39,266 nt of DNA, from IMG/VR virus record IMGVR_UViG_3300025652_000183, positions 1-39,266 of that record; one strand, given 5' to 3'. The notes under the pieces were generated by a model. That model saw only the letters and a program-made list of their open reading frames with translations. It was not told the origin of the DNA and made no database searches. The translations under genes and the position numbers were made by a program. The DNA comes from a virus. Below, in pieces: positions 28,352 to 37,618 of this stretch. Each line of letters begins with the position of its first letter. Position 1 is the first letter of the stretch.

Positions 28352-30169
28352 TTATGAGTCTATTAACATAGCAGTTAAGTTAGAAACATATTCACTGTTT
28401 GTAGTCTGTGCTATTGAATTTTCAGCAGCTGGTCTATTTTTAAGATTAGATATTTGTTCATTTGTAAATCCACTAGGTGCAGCGGCTACATTAGCAGACG
28501 TTTGTAAATTACTAGTTCCAGCATCTGGTATTGAACCATAAGTTGCAACTTCTTTTCCTGCTAAATTTAAAACATCTTCAACATTTGCGGCAGATGCATA
28601 TATTCTACCTTGGCCAGCATTAAACATATTTTCTATATCACCTTTATCTCTTGGCTTACCGTGTTTTAGATCTACCTCAAATTTAACCTCCATTGGAAAA
28701 TCATCATAACCTAAACCTTGCCCTAATGTCATTTTAGTATTATCACATATCATATTACCCATCATAACAATTGGATTTAATGGATTACCAACAGTAACAT
28801 GCCAATCTCCAGTAGGTTCACCACTAATAAATGTTTTGGTAGCCTGAGTACCACTCGGTCCACCAACCTGGCTACCTAAAAATCCACCAAGCATATTACC
28901 TAGTAAATTTTTACCTACTTTCTTTAAACCATCTACAACACTATTTGCATCAAAGTTTCCATTTGAATCTCCAAATAAACCTTTAAATCCTGTCTCCACA
29001 TCATTAACCACACTTCCCATATAACCTGAAAAGTTACCATTTCTTAACATACTAATATCACCGAATTGACTAGCAACATAACCACTACTTCCGTAATACC
29101 TATGACCGCCCCCAAAGAACTGAGCATTATTAGTAGTCATAGTTAACATATTACTAATAACATCAATCATTGCTATTTTAGGATTAACATAGCTTAAAGA
29201 TCTAAGTTCATATTCAAATGTTAATGTCATATCATTTGCATATTTTAATCCTCTATCTCTAATCATTGTTTTATTCACAACATTTACTGGACCTAATACA
29301 AAGTTTGCATAAGTAGTACCTAATCTGTCAGCCGTAGAACTTCCTGCTCCATTTTGTGCTCTAAATTTGGAACCTGCAGTTTGGCCCTTTGCAGCATCTG
29401 TAATTGCTCTACCTATTCCACCAAGCTTATTATAAAATGGTTGCTGTGTATAACCACCGCCAGCACTTCCTGTATCAACGGCTTCCATATCAGCAGTTAG
29501 TTCTTTATAATTTAATCCAAATGACATGCTCAATAAATCCTCTAACTTATTACCTGCAGTCTCACCTAAATAAGTTATTGCAGTTACACCTGCAACCTGT
29601 GTAGCATCTTGTCCTCCACCATCACCAGATTCTTTACCTTTCATCTTAACATTATAATGATAAACGTTATCAGGAACAGCTGTTGGAAATCTTCTTAAAG
29701 TTACCAAATGATTAACTGGAATTCTTTTGTAATATTTAGAATATAAAAAATCCGATGGCTTATAACCTATTTTAGGATAATTTTTTTCAAAGTAATTTAT
29801 GATTCTAGGTAATGAAACATTAGTAGCACCAACCCCACCCATTAAAGGATTTTCTGCAGAATCTATATAATTTTCTTTTGAATTTTTAGTAAGAGAACCG
29901 TGAAATCCTTGAAAATTAAATAAAGCATATTTATTTGCTATTGAAGATGCAATAGGTTTACCTGACATACCAGCAGAGACTGTTGCTGCATCAGCGGCTG
30001 TTCCGGAACCACCATAAAAGTTTTTGCTATATAATTCAGCAACACCTTTAGCAAAACCAGAAGCTTCTCCACCAAATGCACTAACTCTGTTTGAATTTGT
30101 TTTGGCCTCCATATCAGGAGTCATTGCATCATTAAGTGATTGAATTTTATCAGATAAGTTAAAGCCCAT
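28352..30169 (-). CDS. Baseplate-tail tube junction protein (gp54/gp48-like)
   Basis: The 605-residue product carries a C-terminal segment (about residues 450-525) with TGDWHVTVGNPLNPIVMMGN, DNTKMTLGQGLGYDDFPMEV, KFEVDLKHGKPRDKGDIENM, then GQGRIYAS. It matches the pattern of T4 gp48 and gp54 (WHLTIGNP...G...Y.D.P), which cap the hub and start the tail tube. The earlier part includes PVNHLVTLRRFPTAVPDNVY (about residues 150-170) and a Gly-rich linker (GSAGGGYTQQPFY). It is longer than either T4 protein (364 and 320 aa), so it may combine or extend the two. An AATATATAA element lies 18 bases upstream, and the leader (TAAAAATACCTTTCTTAT) has no Shine-Dalgarno. Confidence 0.7.
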   Translation of the reverse strand: MGFNLSDKIQSLNDAMTPDMEAKTNSNRVSAFGGEASGFAKGVAELYSKNFYGGSGTAADAATVSAGMSGKPIASSIANKYALFNFQGFHGSLTKNSKENYIDSAENPLMGGVGATNVSLPRIINYFEKNYPKIGYKPSDFLYSKYYKRIPVNHLVTLRRFPTAVPDNVYHYNVKMKGKESGDGGGQDATQVAGVTAITYLGETAGNKLEDLLSMSFGLNYKELTADMEAVDTGSAGGGYTQQPFYNKLGGIGRAITDAAKGQTAGSKFRAQNGAGSSTADRLGTTYANFVLGPVNVVNKTMIRDRGLKYANDMTLTFEYELRSLSYVNPKIAMIDVISNMLTMTTNNAQFFGGGHRYYGSSGYVASQFGDISMLRNGNFSGYMGSVVNDVETGFKGLFGDSNGNFDANSVVDGLKKVGKNLLGNMLGGFLGSQVGGPSGTQATKTFISGEPTGDWHVTVGNPLNPIVMMGNMICDNTKMTLGQGLGYDDFPMEVKFEVDLKHGKPRDKGDIENMFNAGQGRIYASAANVEDVLNLAGKEVATYGSIPDAGTSNLQTSANVAAAPSGFTNEQISNLKNRPAAENSIAQTTNSEYVSNLTAMLIDS

Positions 30170-30187
30170 ATAAGAAAGGTATTTTTA

Positions 30188-30196
30188 TTATATATT
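30188..30196 (-). promoter_or_regulatory. Candidate late promoter element AATATATAA (gp54/gp48-like)
   Basis: It lies 18 bases before the ATG of the tube-junction gene and touches the stop codon side of the 187-residue gene's neighbour boundary at 30196. TAAAA follows the element. Confidence 0.5.
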
Positions 30197-30759
30197 TAAC
30201 CTAAGCTGTTAAGATACTTATCAATGCTTAAGCTACTTTTTTCAAATTTATCTGCCCATCCTTTTTTATATCTAGCATCAAATTCTCTTACACTATCTAT
30301 GGAGAGTGGTCCTTTAAAAAATGGCCTAGATGATATATCTCTAATCTCTTTTAAGTTTTTGGAAATCATATATAGTTGAACCTTTTCAAATAGTTCTGAT
30401 AATCCAACTTTTGTTTTGGTACACATAACCGATTCTATAACTACATAAAATCTTTCTCTATCTTTTTCATTTAATCTATCTTCTAAAGCTTTAGCAGTTT
30501 TAAAGTCTTCAGCCTTAAGAATCATTTTCCTTGCTCTATTTTCAAACATATGTCTAAAATTCATATCAAAGAAATGCTGTTTAAGAAATCTCATATTATC
30601 ATAAAACTTAATAATACGAATTTGATAAAGAGGATTTACCGGATCCCATTTGGAATCTAAGATTTTACCTTTAACTGGTAAAAGTATGTTAGGATTAGTA
30701 TGAGATGCTAAAAGGCAGTATACATTTTGTCCTTTGTTAAATATCCTATGTGTTTTCAT
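30196..30759 (-). CDS. Unknown protein (187 aa), basic and partly helical
   Basis: The 187-residue product starts MKTHRIFNKGQNVYCLLASH. It opens with a beta-rich segment containing LLPVKGKILDSKWDPVNPLY, somewhat like a small beta-barrel, and continues as a lysine/arginine-rich helical region (MFENRARKMILKAEDFKTAK, ALEDRLNEKDRER). The first 4 bases overlap the preceding gene (ATGA), so translation is coupled. I do not recognise the family. In T4-like phages, small genes in front of the hub genes often encode hub assembly chaperones, which would be consistent, but nothing in the sequence proves it. Confidence 0.55.
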   Translation of the reverse strand: MKTHRIFNKGQNVYCLLASHTNPNILLPVKGKILDSKWDPVNPLYQIRIIKFYDNMRFLKQHFFDMNFRHMFENRARKMILKAEDFKTAKALEDRLNEKDRERFYVVIESVMCTKTKVGLSELFEKVQLYMISKNLKEIRDISSRPFFKGPLSIDSVREFDARYKKGWADKFEKSSLSIDKYLNSLG

Positions 30760-31145
30760 TCAAATTCTATTATGTCATCGAATAGCTCAGCAGTGCCGTT
30801 GACAGTAATATCAGGTGAATGATAAATTTTATAAGTAATAGGTTTATCAGATAATGATTCTACGTATGTTTGTATTCCGCCAACCGTTTCTTTATTAAGA
30901 TTTCCTAAAACATAAAATATTGTTGTAGAAATATTACGACCTATTGCATTTTGTAACTGTCTCATTAAATAAGATGATACTACTGCATCTGAAGGTTCGT
31001 ATTGATAAAAATCATTTTTTGTAAGTTTGTTAAATATATCCATATAATTTATACACTCAATACTTCTAGGAACATTACCTAAAAAAGTTTTGACGCGTAA
31101 TGCATCATTAGAGTATATGAAATTAAATTCTATATGTTCTTCCAT
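30756..31145 (-). CDS. Unknown protein (129 aa)
   Basis: The 129-residue acidic product starts MEEHIEFNFIYSNDALRVKT. It contains TIFYVLGNLNKETVGGIQTY, which looks like a hydrophobic strand followed by a loop and a helix (an alpha/beta arrangement), and an acidic C-terminus (AELFDDIIEFE). I do not recognise it. It overlaps the previous gene by 16 bases and the next by 4, so it belongs to the same small operon of five unidentified genes in front of the baseplate genes. Confidence 0.55.
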   Translation of the reverse strand: MEEHIEFNFIYSNDALRVKTFLGNVPRSIECINYMDIFNKLTKNDFYQYEPSDAVVSSYLMRQLQNAIGRNISTTIFYVLGNLNKETVGGIQTYVESLSDKPITYKIYHSPDITVNGTAELFDDIIEFE

Positions 31146-31459
31146 TCTTCTAATTCCTTAAGCTCACTCTTAAGTTTCTTTATTTTAAATTCAATATCTT
31201 TAGGAGTAGGTTCAAAGTGAGTACCCCATTTTGTATTAATATCTAATACAGTTTTATCAAATTTACTACCAACCTCTAAACCGAGATCATCGCATAAATC
31301 AAAAAAGAATCTTTTTACATAACTGTATTGATTCTTATCATTTTCATTTGATTCATAAACATCAGTTGAGGTAAAATGTTCTCGCCCTCCACCATGATTA
31401 TCATCAATTACTTTTTTGATTACACCATTTCTGGCAGGTTCTAAAATTATCTTAATCAT
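31130..31459 (-). CDS. Unknown protein (109 aa), charged C-terminal helix
   Basis: The 109-residue product starts MIKIILEPARNGVIKKVIDD and ends in a strongly charged helical segment, PKDIEFKIKKLKSELKELEE, likely coiled coil. The ATG directly abuts the previous stop (31460). A conspicuous GGGREHF run lies at about residues 23-29. I do not recognise a domain. It is cotranscribed with its neighbours. Confidence 0.55.
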   Translation of the reverse strand: MIKIILEPARNGVIKKVIDDNHGGGREHFTSTDVYESNENDKNQYSYVKRFFFDLCDDLGLEVGSKFDKTVLDINTKWGTHFEPTPKDIEFKIKKLKSELKELEEWKNI

Positions 31460-31846
31460 TTACGATTTTCTTTTGTATAAGTTTTCTCTTAGTTCTTTGA
31501 AGACTTTTCTTGCCTCTTTCTTATCTTTATGCCAAGTAGACTTATCTTTAATTGTAATAAGAGCTAATGCATCTCTTAACTTTTCTATTTCTTTATCTGT
31601 ATAACCTTGTTCTTTCCAATATGCTATCTTATTATTTTCAACTTGTTCTAATTTGGCATATATAGATTTTTCAGCAGCTTCAACATTAGCTTCATGTATC
31701 TCTTTGCCTTTTTCTCTAGTTTGTTTACAGATTTCTAACCAGTCTTTAAATGATAATTTATTTTTCATTTTTAGAATTCCTTGGTGTTTCATAGCCGCTC
31801 TTCTTTGGCGACGGTTAGGTATAGTTTGATTTGCAGTCTCGCTCAT
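31460..31846 (-). CDS. Unknown basic coiled-coil protein (128 aa)
   Basis: The 128-residue product has a strongly basic N-terminus (PNRRQRRAAMKHQGILKMKN, about residues 10-29) and is otherwise helical and charged (EIHEANVEAAEKSIYAKLEQ), with a basic tail (KELRENLYKRKS). I know similar RRQRR-type N-termini from small proteins of T4-like phages, but none with an assigned role here. It might bind nucleic acid or act as an assembly chaperone; neither is shown. An AATATATAA element lies 13 bases upstream of the ATG, so it may begin a new transcription unit covering the hub genes. Confidence 0.55.
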   Translation of the reverse strand: MSETANQTIPNRRQRRAAMKHQGILKMKNKLSFKDWLEICKQTREKGKEIHEANVEAAEKSIYAKLEQVENNKIAYWKEQGYTDKEIEKLRDALALITIKDKSTWHKDKKEARKVFKELRENLYKRKS

Positions 31847-31859
31847 ATGATTAATTTTA

Positions 31860-31868
31860 TTATATATT
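31860..31868 (-). promoter_or_regulatory. Candidate late promoter element AATATATAA (128-aa gene)
   Basis: It lies 13 bases before the ATG of the basic 128-residue gene, the shortest spacing of the nine copies. TAAAA follows the element. Confidence 0.5.
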
Positions 31869-31885
31869 ACTAGCTATTAAGTGTG

Positions 31886-32443
31886 CTATTCGCCTTTGTA
31901 CTTGCTCTCGATTAATGATTGTACACTGTTGTGTAAACAGTCTAATATTTCATCTTCAGATAATTGATCTAAAATAAATGATTGTAATTGTTCATTAACT
32001 TCTTCTTTATCAAATGATGTACTCATTAATTCATAAACACCTTTAGTAGGAATGTTTACAGGAAATTCTAAAAGAAGCTTTACTTTATTATTTTTCTTTT
32101 GTTTATCAAATAAAACTCTAATAGGTGATGGTGTAGTATCTAAAGCAGGAATAATAGGATCGCTCTTGGTAATTGGATCTACTGGTGTAGCACTTTGGTT
32201 TAAAGGATCAACAGTTGAATTTGGGGTGTTTATAAATTCACCAGCTATATCCGCATCTAATTCTTGTATAAATTCAGATCTCAATTCTGTTGATAATCTA
32301 CCACCTTCATTAAATGTTATCCAATCAGGACCTTCTTCTTTGATAGTAACTACTGAACCAGATTGGTCTCCCTTAATCCACTGGTAATATTTAAGCTCCT
32401 GCACTTCTTCTTGTGGAGTTTCCTCAATGTTATCTTTTTGCAT
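31886..32443 (-). CDS. Unknown acidic protein (185 aa), possible assembly chaperone
   Basis: The 185-residue product starts MQKDNIEETPQEEVQELKYY. It consists of a short N-terminal beta segment (QSGSVVTIKEEGPDWITFNE), a disordered Pro/Ser/Thr-rich linker (about residues 92-125) and a C-terminal globular part with KVKLLLEFPVNIPTKGVYEL and LSEDEILDCLHNSVQSLIES. The acidic character and modular layout would suit a baseplate or tail assembly chaperone, but I cannot identify it. It lies downstream of the collagen-like fibre gene and upstream of the basic 128-residue gene. Confidence 0.55.
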   Translation of the reverse strand: MQKDNIEETPQEEVQELKYYQWIKGDQSGSVVTIKEEGPDWITFNEGGRLSTELRSEFIQELDADIAGEFINTPNSTVDPLNQSATPVDPITKSDPIIPALDTTPSPIRVLFDKQKKNNKVKLLLEFPVNIPTKGVYELMSTSFDKEEVNEQLQSFILDQLSEDEILDCLHNSVQSLIESKYKGE

Positions 32444-32457
32444 TTGTTGTCTATTTA

Positions 32458-32480
32458 TTATTATACTTTAAATATAATAA
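32458..32480 (-). promoter_or_regulatory. AT-only inverted repeat and TATAATAA element between fibre and 185-aa gene
   Basis: TTATTATA (32458-32465) and TATAATAA (32473-32480) form a perfect 8-base inverted repeat with a 7-base loop in the gap after the fibre stop. On the coding strand the copy next to the gene reads TATAATAA, 14 bases before the ATG, like the extended form of several AATATATAA elements. It could be a promoter variant or a weak hairpin. It is not a convincing terminator, as there is no GC in the stem. Confidence 0.3.
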
Positions 32481-32494
32481 TTGTTTAAGATATG

Positions 32495-35400
32495 TTAAGA
32501 TTTGTAAACTTGGTAAGTCATAGAACATGGTTGGTTAAAGTAACTTGCTTCACCACTTAAATTTTCAACAGACCATCCAAAGTAAATTAAATCACCAACA
32601 GTCATTTGTAAAGCTGCATCACATACCATTTCATGTGCAAATATACATGTACTACCATTTGCTCCTGTTTGAACCTGGTGAGATGCTGTATTAGTTGTTC
32701 CTGGGAAAGGTATTAATGTTTGTGTTGCATTTGCAGGATCCCATGTACCATTTACATTAATATAAGATGCCGTTGTTCGTAAAGCAGATAAGTTGGTAAC
32801 TGTTCCAACTGCTGTTCTATTAAACCATAATACTCCACGAATGGTAATTGTATCACCAATTCCAAAGTTTTGATTTACTCTATAACCTGCATTCATATTA
32901 TAAGTATTTAGAGCACCTGAACCAGATAAAACTATAGCTGTTTGGTTTTGACTAAATCCTGGGCTTGATGGTAAAGATGCACCGGTGCTTTGACCGAAGC
33001 TATAAAGACCTGCACCATATTCAGGAATAAATGCCCTATATTGTCTATTTCCTGCCCATAGTAATGTTTCACCACTACCACTACCACCAGAACCTGTTGC
33101 TCCAGTAAGCCCAGTTGGTCCTTGTGATCCACTTGCTCCAGTAAATCCAGAAGATCCTGCCGAACCAGCAAAACTCCATCCTATAATTGGTTTATCAAAA
33201 GATGTAATACCAGCTCCACCTATGTAAATAAATTTAGATAATACTATACCACCATTAATACCATTTGTAACTGTAACATTTGTTAATGTCGTATGATAAT
33301 AATTAACATTTTCAGGTGCCTCATATTCATGAATTTGGAAATATACCTTTCCAGTTGCACCAACACCAGACTGTGAAGTCTTCCACGAAGAATAGACTGT
33401 ATTGGAAACTTCATAATCTATTGTAGTACCACCACTAGAAGGATCTGTACCTTGCGCAGATAAGCTAATGTCACCACCGCTAGTTATCCAACTACCAGTA
33501 CTTACAACTGCTTTACCTTGTTGTGGTGTTGCAGTAGAAACGCTTGCACTATTATAAGCAGTAACATATCCTCCATAATCTCCACCAGCACCAGTAGCTC
33601 CTATAAATCCAGTACCCGATCCACCTTGAGGACCAGCAGCTCCGCTTGCTCCTTGATTACCTATTGCACCACCAACTCCCGTTGCACCTTGATTACCTAT
33701 TGCACCACCAACTCCGCTTGCACCTTGTATACCTAAAGCTCCTTGAGCTCCGCTTGCACCTTGTAATCCAATTGCTCCTTGATTACCTATTGCACCGGTT
33801 GATCCAACAAAACCATTTTCGCCTTTTTCTCCAGTTGCACCTTGTAATCCAATTGCACCTGTAGCTCCATTAGATCCCGTTGATCCAACAAAACCATTTT
33901 CGCCTTTTTCTCCAGTCGCACCTTGTAATCCAATTGCACCTGTAGCTCCATTAGATCCAGTTGCACCAACAAAACCATTTTCGCCTTTTTCTCCAGTCGC
34001 ACCTTGTAATCCAATTGCACCTGTAGCTCCATTAGATCCAGTTGATCCAACAAAACCATTTTCGCCTTTTTCTCCAGTCGCACCTTGTAATCCAATTGCA
34101 CCTGTAGCTCCATTAGATCCAGTTGCACCAACAAAACCATTTTCGCCTTTTTCTCCAGTTGCACCTTGTAATCCAATTGCACCTTGGTTACCTATTGCAC
34201 CAGTTGATCCAACAAAACCATTTTCGCCTTTTTCTCCAGTTGCACCTTGTAATCCAATTGCACCTTGGTTACCTATTGCACCAGTTGATCCAACAAAACC
34301 ATTTTCACCTTTCTCTCCTTGTGTTCCTGTTGCTCCTTGTGTTCCTGTTGCTCCTGCACTACCAGATTGTCCTGTTGCACCAGTAGCTCCAGTGGCCCCA
34401 TTAAATCCAGTTGCTCCAATAAAACCAGTTGCTCCATTAAATCCAGTTGCACCAGTGGCTCCTTGGAATGAAGTACCATAAGCAGTAAATTCTAAAACAA
34501 AATCTATACCTTGACCCCAGTTAGCAGTATAAGTTAATGGAGTAATTGTAAAGTCATATACATTACCTACTAAAGCTACAGCAGTTATTACACCATGTAC
34601 AATTTGTTGATTATTATTGGCAGATAGTATAACAGCACCAAATCCAGTTGATGCTTGTCCTGTATCATCAAAAGTATTAAGGAATGTAGTTTGATCTAAT
34701 CCTAATGAATCTGTTTTATTAATATACAGACTTGTGGTTGCAGCATCATAATAGAATTTACCAGAAGGTGGGGTAGTTACACCAACTACTCCTGATTGCC
34801 AAGGTAAACCATTTTTTGGACCGATTGCTCCAGTTGCTCCCGTTGCACCAAGTCCACCAGCGGCACCTTGAGCACCACTTGCACCAGCAGCACCTTGAGC
34901 TCCAGTTGCACCAATTCCTCCACCTCCACCAGAAACAGTAGTCCATTTTAACGTGGCTGTACTTCCAGCTACAGATCCTATTTCTAAAACTTGATTTTGA
35001 GTACCTATTGCTAAAGGCCAAACATAATTAATATTATTAGCTAAAGTAGTAGGTGCTTTAAAAGAAGTATAATTAGTTCCATCATCATCATTAAAAATCA
35101 ATATACCAGTTCGACCGCTACCATTACCTGCTAAAACAATTTGACCTTCTGAATCAGTAGCACCACCACCAACTGTAAATTGTGGTGTAAGGCCTACACC
35201 AATTTGTTCAAACTTAAATAAATTTTTAGTACCACCATTAGTGTTTATAAATGTAAGAGGGTTATTTGTACCACTACCATAAAAATCTAAAGTCCTAGGT
35301 TCTTCTACAGTTAAATCTGTATTTCCAATGTTAACACTAGCTGGTGGGTTTGCAGCATTAATTGTTATTTCATCTGTTGCTTCATTTACACTGAATGTAA

Positions 35401-37576
35401 TATTTGTACCAGGTAATAAATCAACATCACTACTTGCAACACCGTCACTTAATGCAATACTTACACCTCCACTGGTTAAACTAATAGCATTTAAATTGTA
35501 TGCAGCAAGAGCAGCATTTTCCCATTGGCCTGTTGATGTATTATATACTAAGAGTTGATCATTTTGAACATCAGTAATAGTTACATCAGTAAGATCATTT
35601 AATGAAGTAGCACCACCGCCTCCTCCACCACCTGCTTCAACATCTACAGTTCCTCTATATAAATGTCCGTTAGCAGAATTAATCCATAATGTTCTATCAG
35701 AAATAGTTCCACCACTCACATCATTACAAAGCGGTCTGTTTGCAAAAGTTGTAGATGGAAGAACTAATCCTCCTTTATCAATATTAACACAACCTACAAA
35801 ATAACCAGCCCATGTACCACTATCAGCAACCAAGCCTGTTAAAATAGTAGACGATGTAGCGTCAGTTTGTGTATCTATAACATTAGAATATAATCCTACT
35901 CTCTGAGGATTTGTTCCAGTACCTGTAAATCCAATTATTTGACCAACATTAAGTGCTAGAGTTCCACCAACTTTATTATCAAGTGAAATATTATTTCCAA
36001 TATATTTAGAAGCAAAACCACCTGTTGTACTTTCTGTTTGTAATTGTTGAGCATAATAAATTTCAGCTCCTCTATCCATCCATTGATATATGTTAACACC
36101 TTCAGGTATAGTAGGTGTATTATAAGTCATACGTAAACCGTACCCATCCGTTAATGAAGTGTTGGCAGCAAAATCATGTTGAGAATTTATAATTGATGAT
36201 GTTGCTAATACTGTATTTTGTTCACTTACACCAGTTAAAAGGTGTTCACCTCTAAGTCTAACCCTTACACTTAAATCACCACTTTGCTCTGTGTAAGATG
36301 TGAGAGTATATCTGCTACTAGATTCAAATCTTCCAGTTGTACTTGAGGCTGCTGCATTCACTAAAGGTATTCTATAACCAACAGCTGTTGTCTGTAAAGA
36401 ACTAGTTGCAACATTAGGTACATATAGTTCATTGTTTAGAGATATGCTTAATGCATCTACTGTTAAACCGCCTAATCCAGTACTTCCTATATTAATACCA
36501 AAAGATTTATCAGTTCCGTAAATACCAGATGTTGCTTGGATAACACTATTTAATGCATATGTCTGAGAAGCATTTCCAGTAGGAGATGAATTTCTTAATT
36601 GTAATTGATGAGTAGTTGCAGCATTATCAAAATGAATACCTGTTCCAGTATCACCTACTCTATTAAATTGTAATTGTCCTGCACTATTATTAAGACTAAC
36701 AGTTCGATTAGCAGCACCAATACTTCCGTCATTAGTATAAAGATTAACTTGTCCTAAAGAACCTATTGCTATCGGTGTCCATAAACCTGCACCATTATTC
36801 CATTGTAAAATATCATTAGGGTTAGGTGCATTTGTTGATACATCAGATAACATACTAATCAATGGTGCTCCACTATTTAATTGAGCCAAGTCAACTAAAC
36901 CTTCATTAAAATTATACTCAATATTTTTTTGTCCAGAATTTGTACTTATAGATAATGCAGCACCGGTTCCAGTATTCGTTGACTGAAATCCGTAAAATTG
37001 TAAATTAACACCAACCTTACCAGAATAAACATCCTGATGACCAGCTCCTAACCCAATATTTTCACCAACATTTACCTCACCTGGATTTGATGCTAGTGTG
37101 TTTATTACTTTTATTGTTTTAGAAGATAGATTATATTGCAGCTGCATCCCTTGCCCGGCAATAAAATTAAAAGTATCATTAGGAGTAGTTGATTGTATTA
37201 ATGCATCATTACCAGATTGTAGTGCCCCAGATGCGGATGTAGAATTAACATTGATTTTACCAAAGCCATTAGCTCCTTGTATATTAATGTTACCTGAACC
37301 TATACCTCCAATCATATCCCACTGTGCAGTATTAAATACACCTTGGGTAGTTCTAACATTTGCTCTCCACCATGCTAATACTTGATCTTCACCTGTAGTC
37401 GCAGGATCATCTACAATAACTGGGTGGTATACAATGTTTCCTATTTCATATGTCCTATCATTCTCCCAAGGGTTAGCCACCATTTTAAAATTAGTATCTA
37501 CCTCAGCATTAGTTAGCTCTCTTTTTATCTCTGTTCTAAAAAGAATATATTCTTGTAGGTTAAATGACGTTGCCAT
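32495..37576 (-). CDS. Collagen-like long tail fibre / receptor-binding protein (1693 aa)
   Basis: The 1693-residue product has a short N-terminal domain ([20 protein letters not shown]), followed by about 800 residues of Asn/Thr/Gly-rich fibre sequence. Three Gly-X-Y collagen-like tracts follow: about residues 883-920, 1039-1330 (long, containing seven 27-residue repeats with [10 protein letters not shown]) and 1469-1500. Beta-rich modules lie between and after the tracts. The last 190 residues (from about 1503, [20 protein letters not shown] onward) probably form the receptor-binding tip. Known: Gly-X-Y tracts in phage fibres form trimeric collagen-like stalks. The gene is transcribed from a region with an AATATATAA element 33 bases upstream. 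It is very likely a host-recognition fibre. Confidence 0.85.
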   Translation of the reverse strand: MATSFNLQEYILFRTEIKRELTNAEVDTNFKMVANPWENDRTYEIGNIVYHPVIVDDPATTGEDQVLAWWRANVRTTQGVFNTAQWDMIGGIGSGNINIQGANGFGKINVNSTSASGALQSGNDALIQSTTPNDTFNFIAGQGMQLQYNLSSKTIKVINTLASNPGEVNVGENIGLGAGHQDVYSGKVGVNLQFYGFQSTNTGTGAALSISTNSGQKNIEYNFNEGLVDLAQLNSGAPLISMLSDVSTNAPNPNDILQWNNGAGLWTPIAIGSLGQVNLYTNDGSIGAANRTVSLNNSAGQLQFNRVGDTGTGIHFDNAATTHQLQLRNSSPTGNASQTYALNSVIQATSGIYGTDKSFGINIGSTGLGGLTVDALSISLNNELYVPNVATSSLQTTAVGYRIPLVNAAASSTTGRFESSSRYTLTSYTEQSGDLSVRVRLRGEHLLTGVSEQNTVLATSSIINSQHDFAANTSLTDGYGLRMTYNTPTIPEGVNIYQWMDRGAEIYYAQQLQTESTTGGFASKYIGNNISLDNKVGGTLALNVGQIIGFTGTGTNPQRVGLYSNVIDTQTDATSSTILTGLVADSGTWAGYFVGCVNIDKGGLVLPSTTFANRPLCNDVSGGTISDRTLWINSANGHLYRGTVDVEAGGGGGGGATSLNDLTDVTITDVQNDQLLVYNTSTGQWENAALAAYNLNAISLTSGGVSIALSDGVASSDVDLLPGTNITFSVNEATDEITINAANPPASVNIGNTDLTVEEPRTLDFYGSGTNNPLTFINTNGGTKNLFKFEQIGVGLTPQFTVGGGATDSEGQIVLAGNGSGRTGILIFNDDDGTNYTSFKAPTTLANNINYVWPLAIGTQNQVLEIGSVAGSTATLKWTTVSGGGGGIGATGAQGAAGASGAQGAAGGLGATGATGAIGPKNGLPWQSGVVGVTTPPSGKFYYDAATTSLYINKTDSLGLDQTTFLNTFDDTGQASTGFGAVILSANNNQQIVHGVITAVALVGNVYDFTITPLTYTANWGQGIDFVLEFTAYGTSFQGATGATGFNGATGFIGATGFNGATGATGATGQSGSAGATGTQGATGTQGEKGENGFVGSTGAIGNQGAIGLQGATGEKGENGFVGSTGAIGNQGAIGLQGATGEKGENGFVGATGSNGATGAIGLQGATGEKGENGFVGSTGSNGATGAIGLQGATGEKGENGFVGATGSNGATGAIGLQGATGEKGENGFVGSTGSNGATGAIGLQGATGEKGENGFVGSTGAIGNQGAIGLQGASGAQGALGIQGASGVGGAIGNQGATGVGGAIGNQGASGAAGPQGGSGTGFIGATGAGGDYGGYVTAYNSASVSTATPQQGKAVVSTGSWITSGGDISLSAQGTDPSSGGTTIDYEVSNTVYSSWKTSQSGVGATGKVYFQIHEYEAPENVNYYHTTLTNVTVTNGINGGIVLSKFIYIGGAGITSFDKPIIGWSFAGSAGSSGFTGASGSQGPTGLTGATGSGGSGSGETLLWAGNRQYRAFIPEYGAGLYSFGQSTGASLPSSPGFSQNQTAIVLSGSGALNTYNMNAGYRVNQNFGIGDTITIRGVLWFNRTAVGTVTNLSALRTTASYINVNGTWDPANATQTLIPFPGTTNTASHQVQTGANGSTCIFAHEMVCDAALQMTVGDLIYFGWSVENLSGEASYFNQPCSMTYQVYKS
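33651..33720 (-). repeat. Two 36-bp direct repeats in the collagen-like fibre gene
   Basis: Two copies 36 bases apart (starting at 33651 and 33687) encode the 12-residue unit [11 protein letters not shown](T/S). They lie just C-terminal to the 81-bp array and continue the Gly-X-Y stalk. Confidence 0.85.
33752..34318 (-). repeat. Seven 81-bp tandem repeats inside the collagen-like fibre gene
   Basis: Seven direct copies with exactly 81-bp spacing encode 27-residue units (nine Gly-X-Y triplets) that start [10 protein letters not shown]. Two unit types alternate: units 1, 2 and 7 (in transcription order) read [13 protein letters not shown], while units 3-6 read G(A/S)[11 protein letters not shown]. 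Copies at 33914-33994 and 34076-34156 are identical at the DNA level, and others differ at one or two positions, so expansion looks recent. Confidence 0.95.
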
Positions 37577-37609
37577 TGATTTAAATATTTTTTTATTTAT
37601 TCTTCTTCT

Positions 37610-37618
37610 TTATATATT
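37610..37618 (-). promoter_or_regulatory. Candidate late promoter element AATATATAA (long fibre)
   Basis: It lies 33 bases before the ATG of the 1693-residue fibre gene, the longest spacing of the nine. It borders the stop of the upstream gene. Confidence 0.5.

Noticed and set aside
31847-32443. Programmed frameshift between the 185- and 128-residue genes, as in some tail assembly chaperone pairs
   Set aside because: The genes do not overlap (39-base gap with a promoter-like element), so there is no slippage site to link them.
32458-32480. Rho-independent terminator after the fibre gene
   Set aside because: The stem consists only of A/T pairs and is not followed by a convincing U-run separate from the general AT-richness.
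33518-34386. Open frames on the plus strand and in another minus-strand frame across the collagen repeats
   Set aside because: They are a by-product of the periodic 81-bp repeats, which keep other frames open; their products are repetitive low-complexity sequence, and the Gly-X-Y frame clearly encodes the protein.
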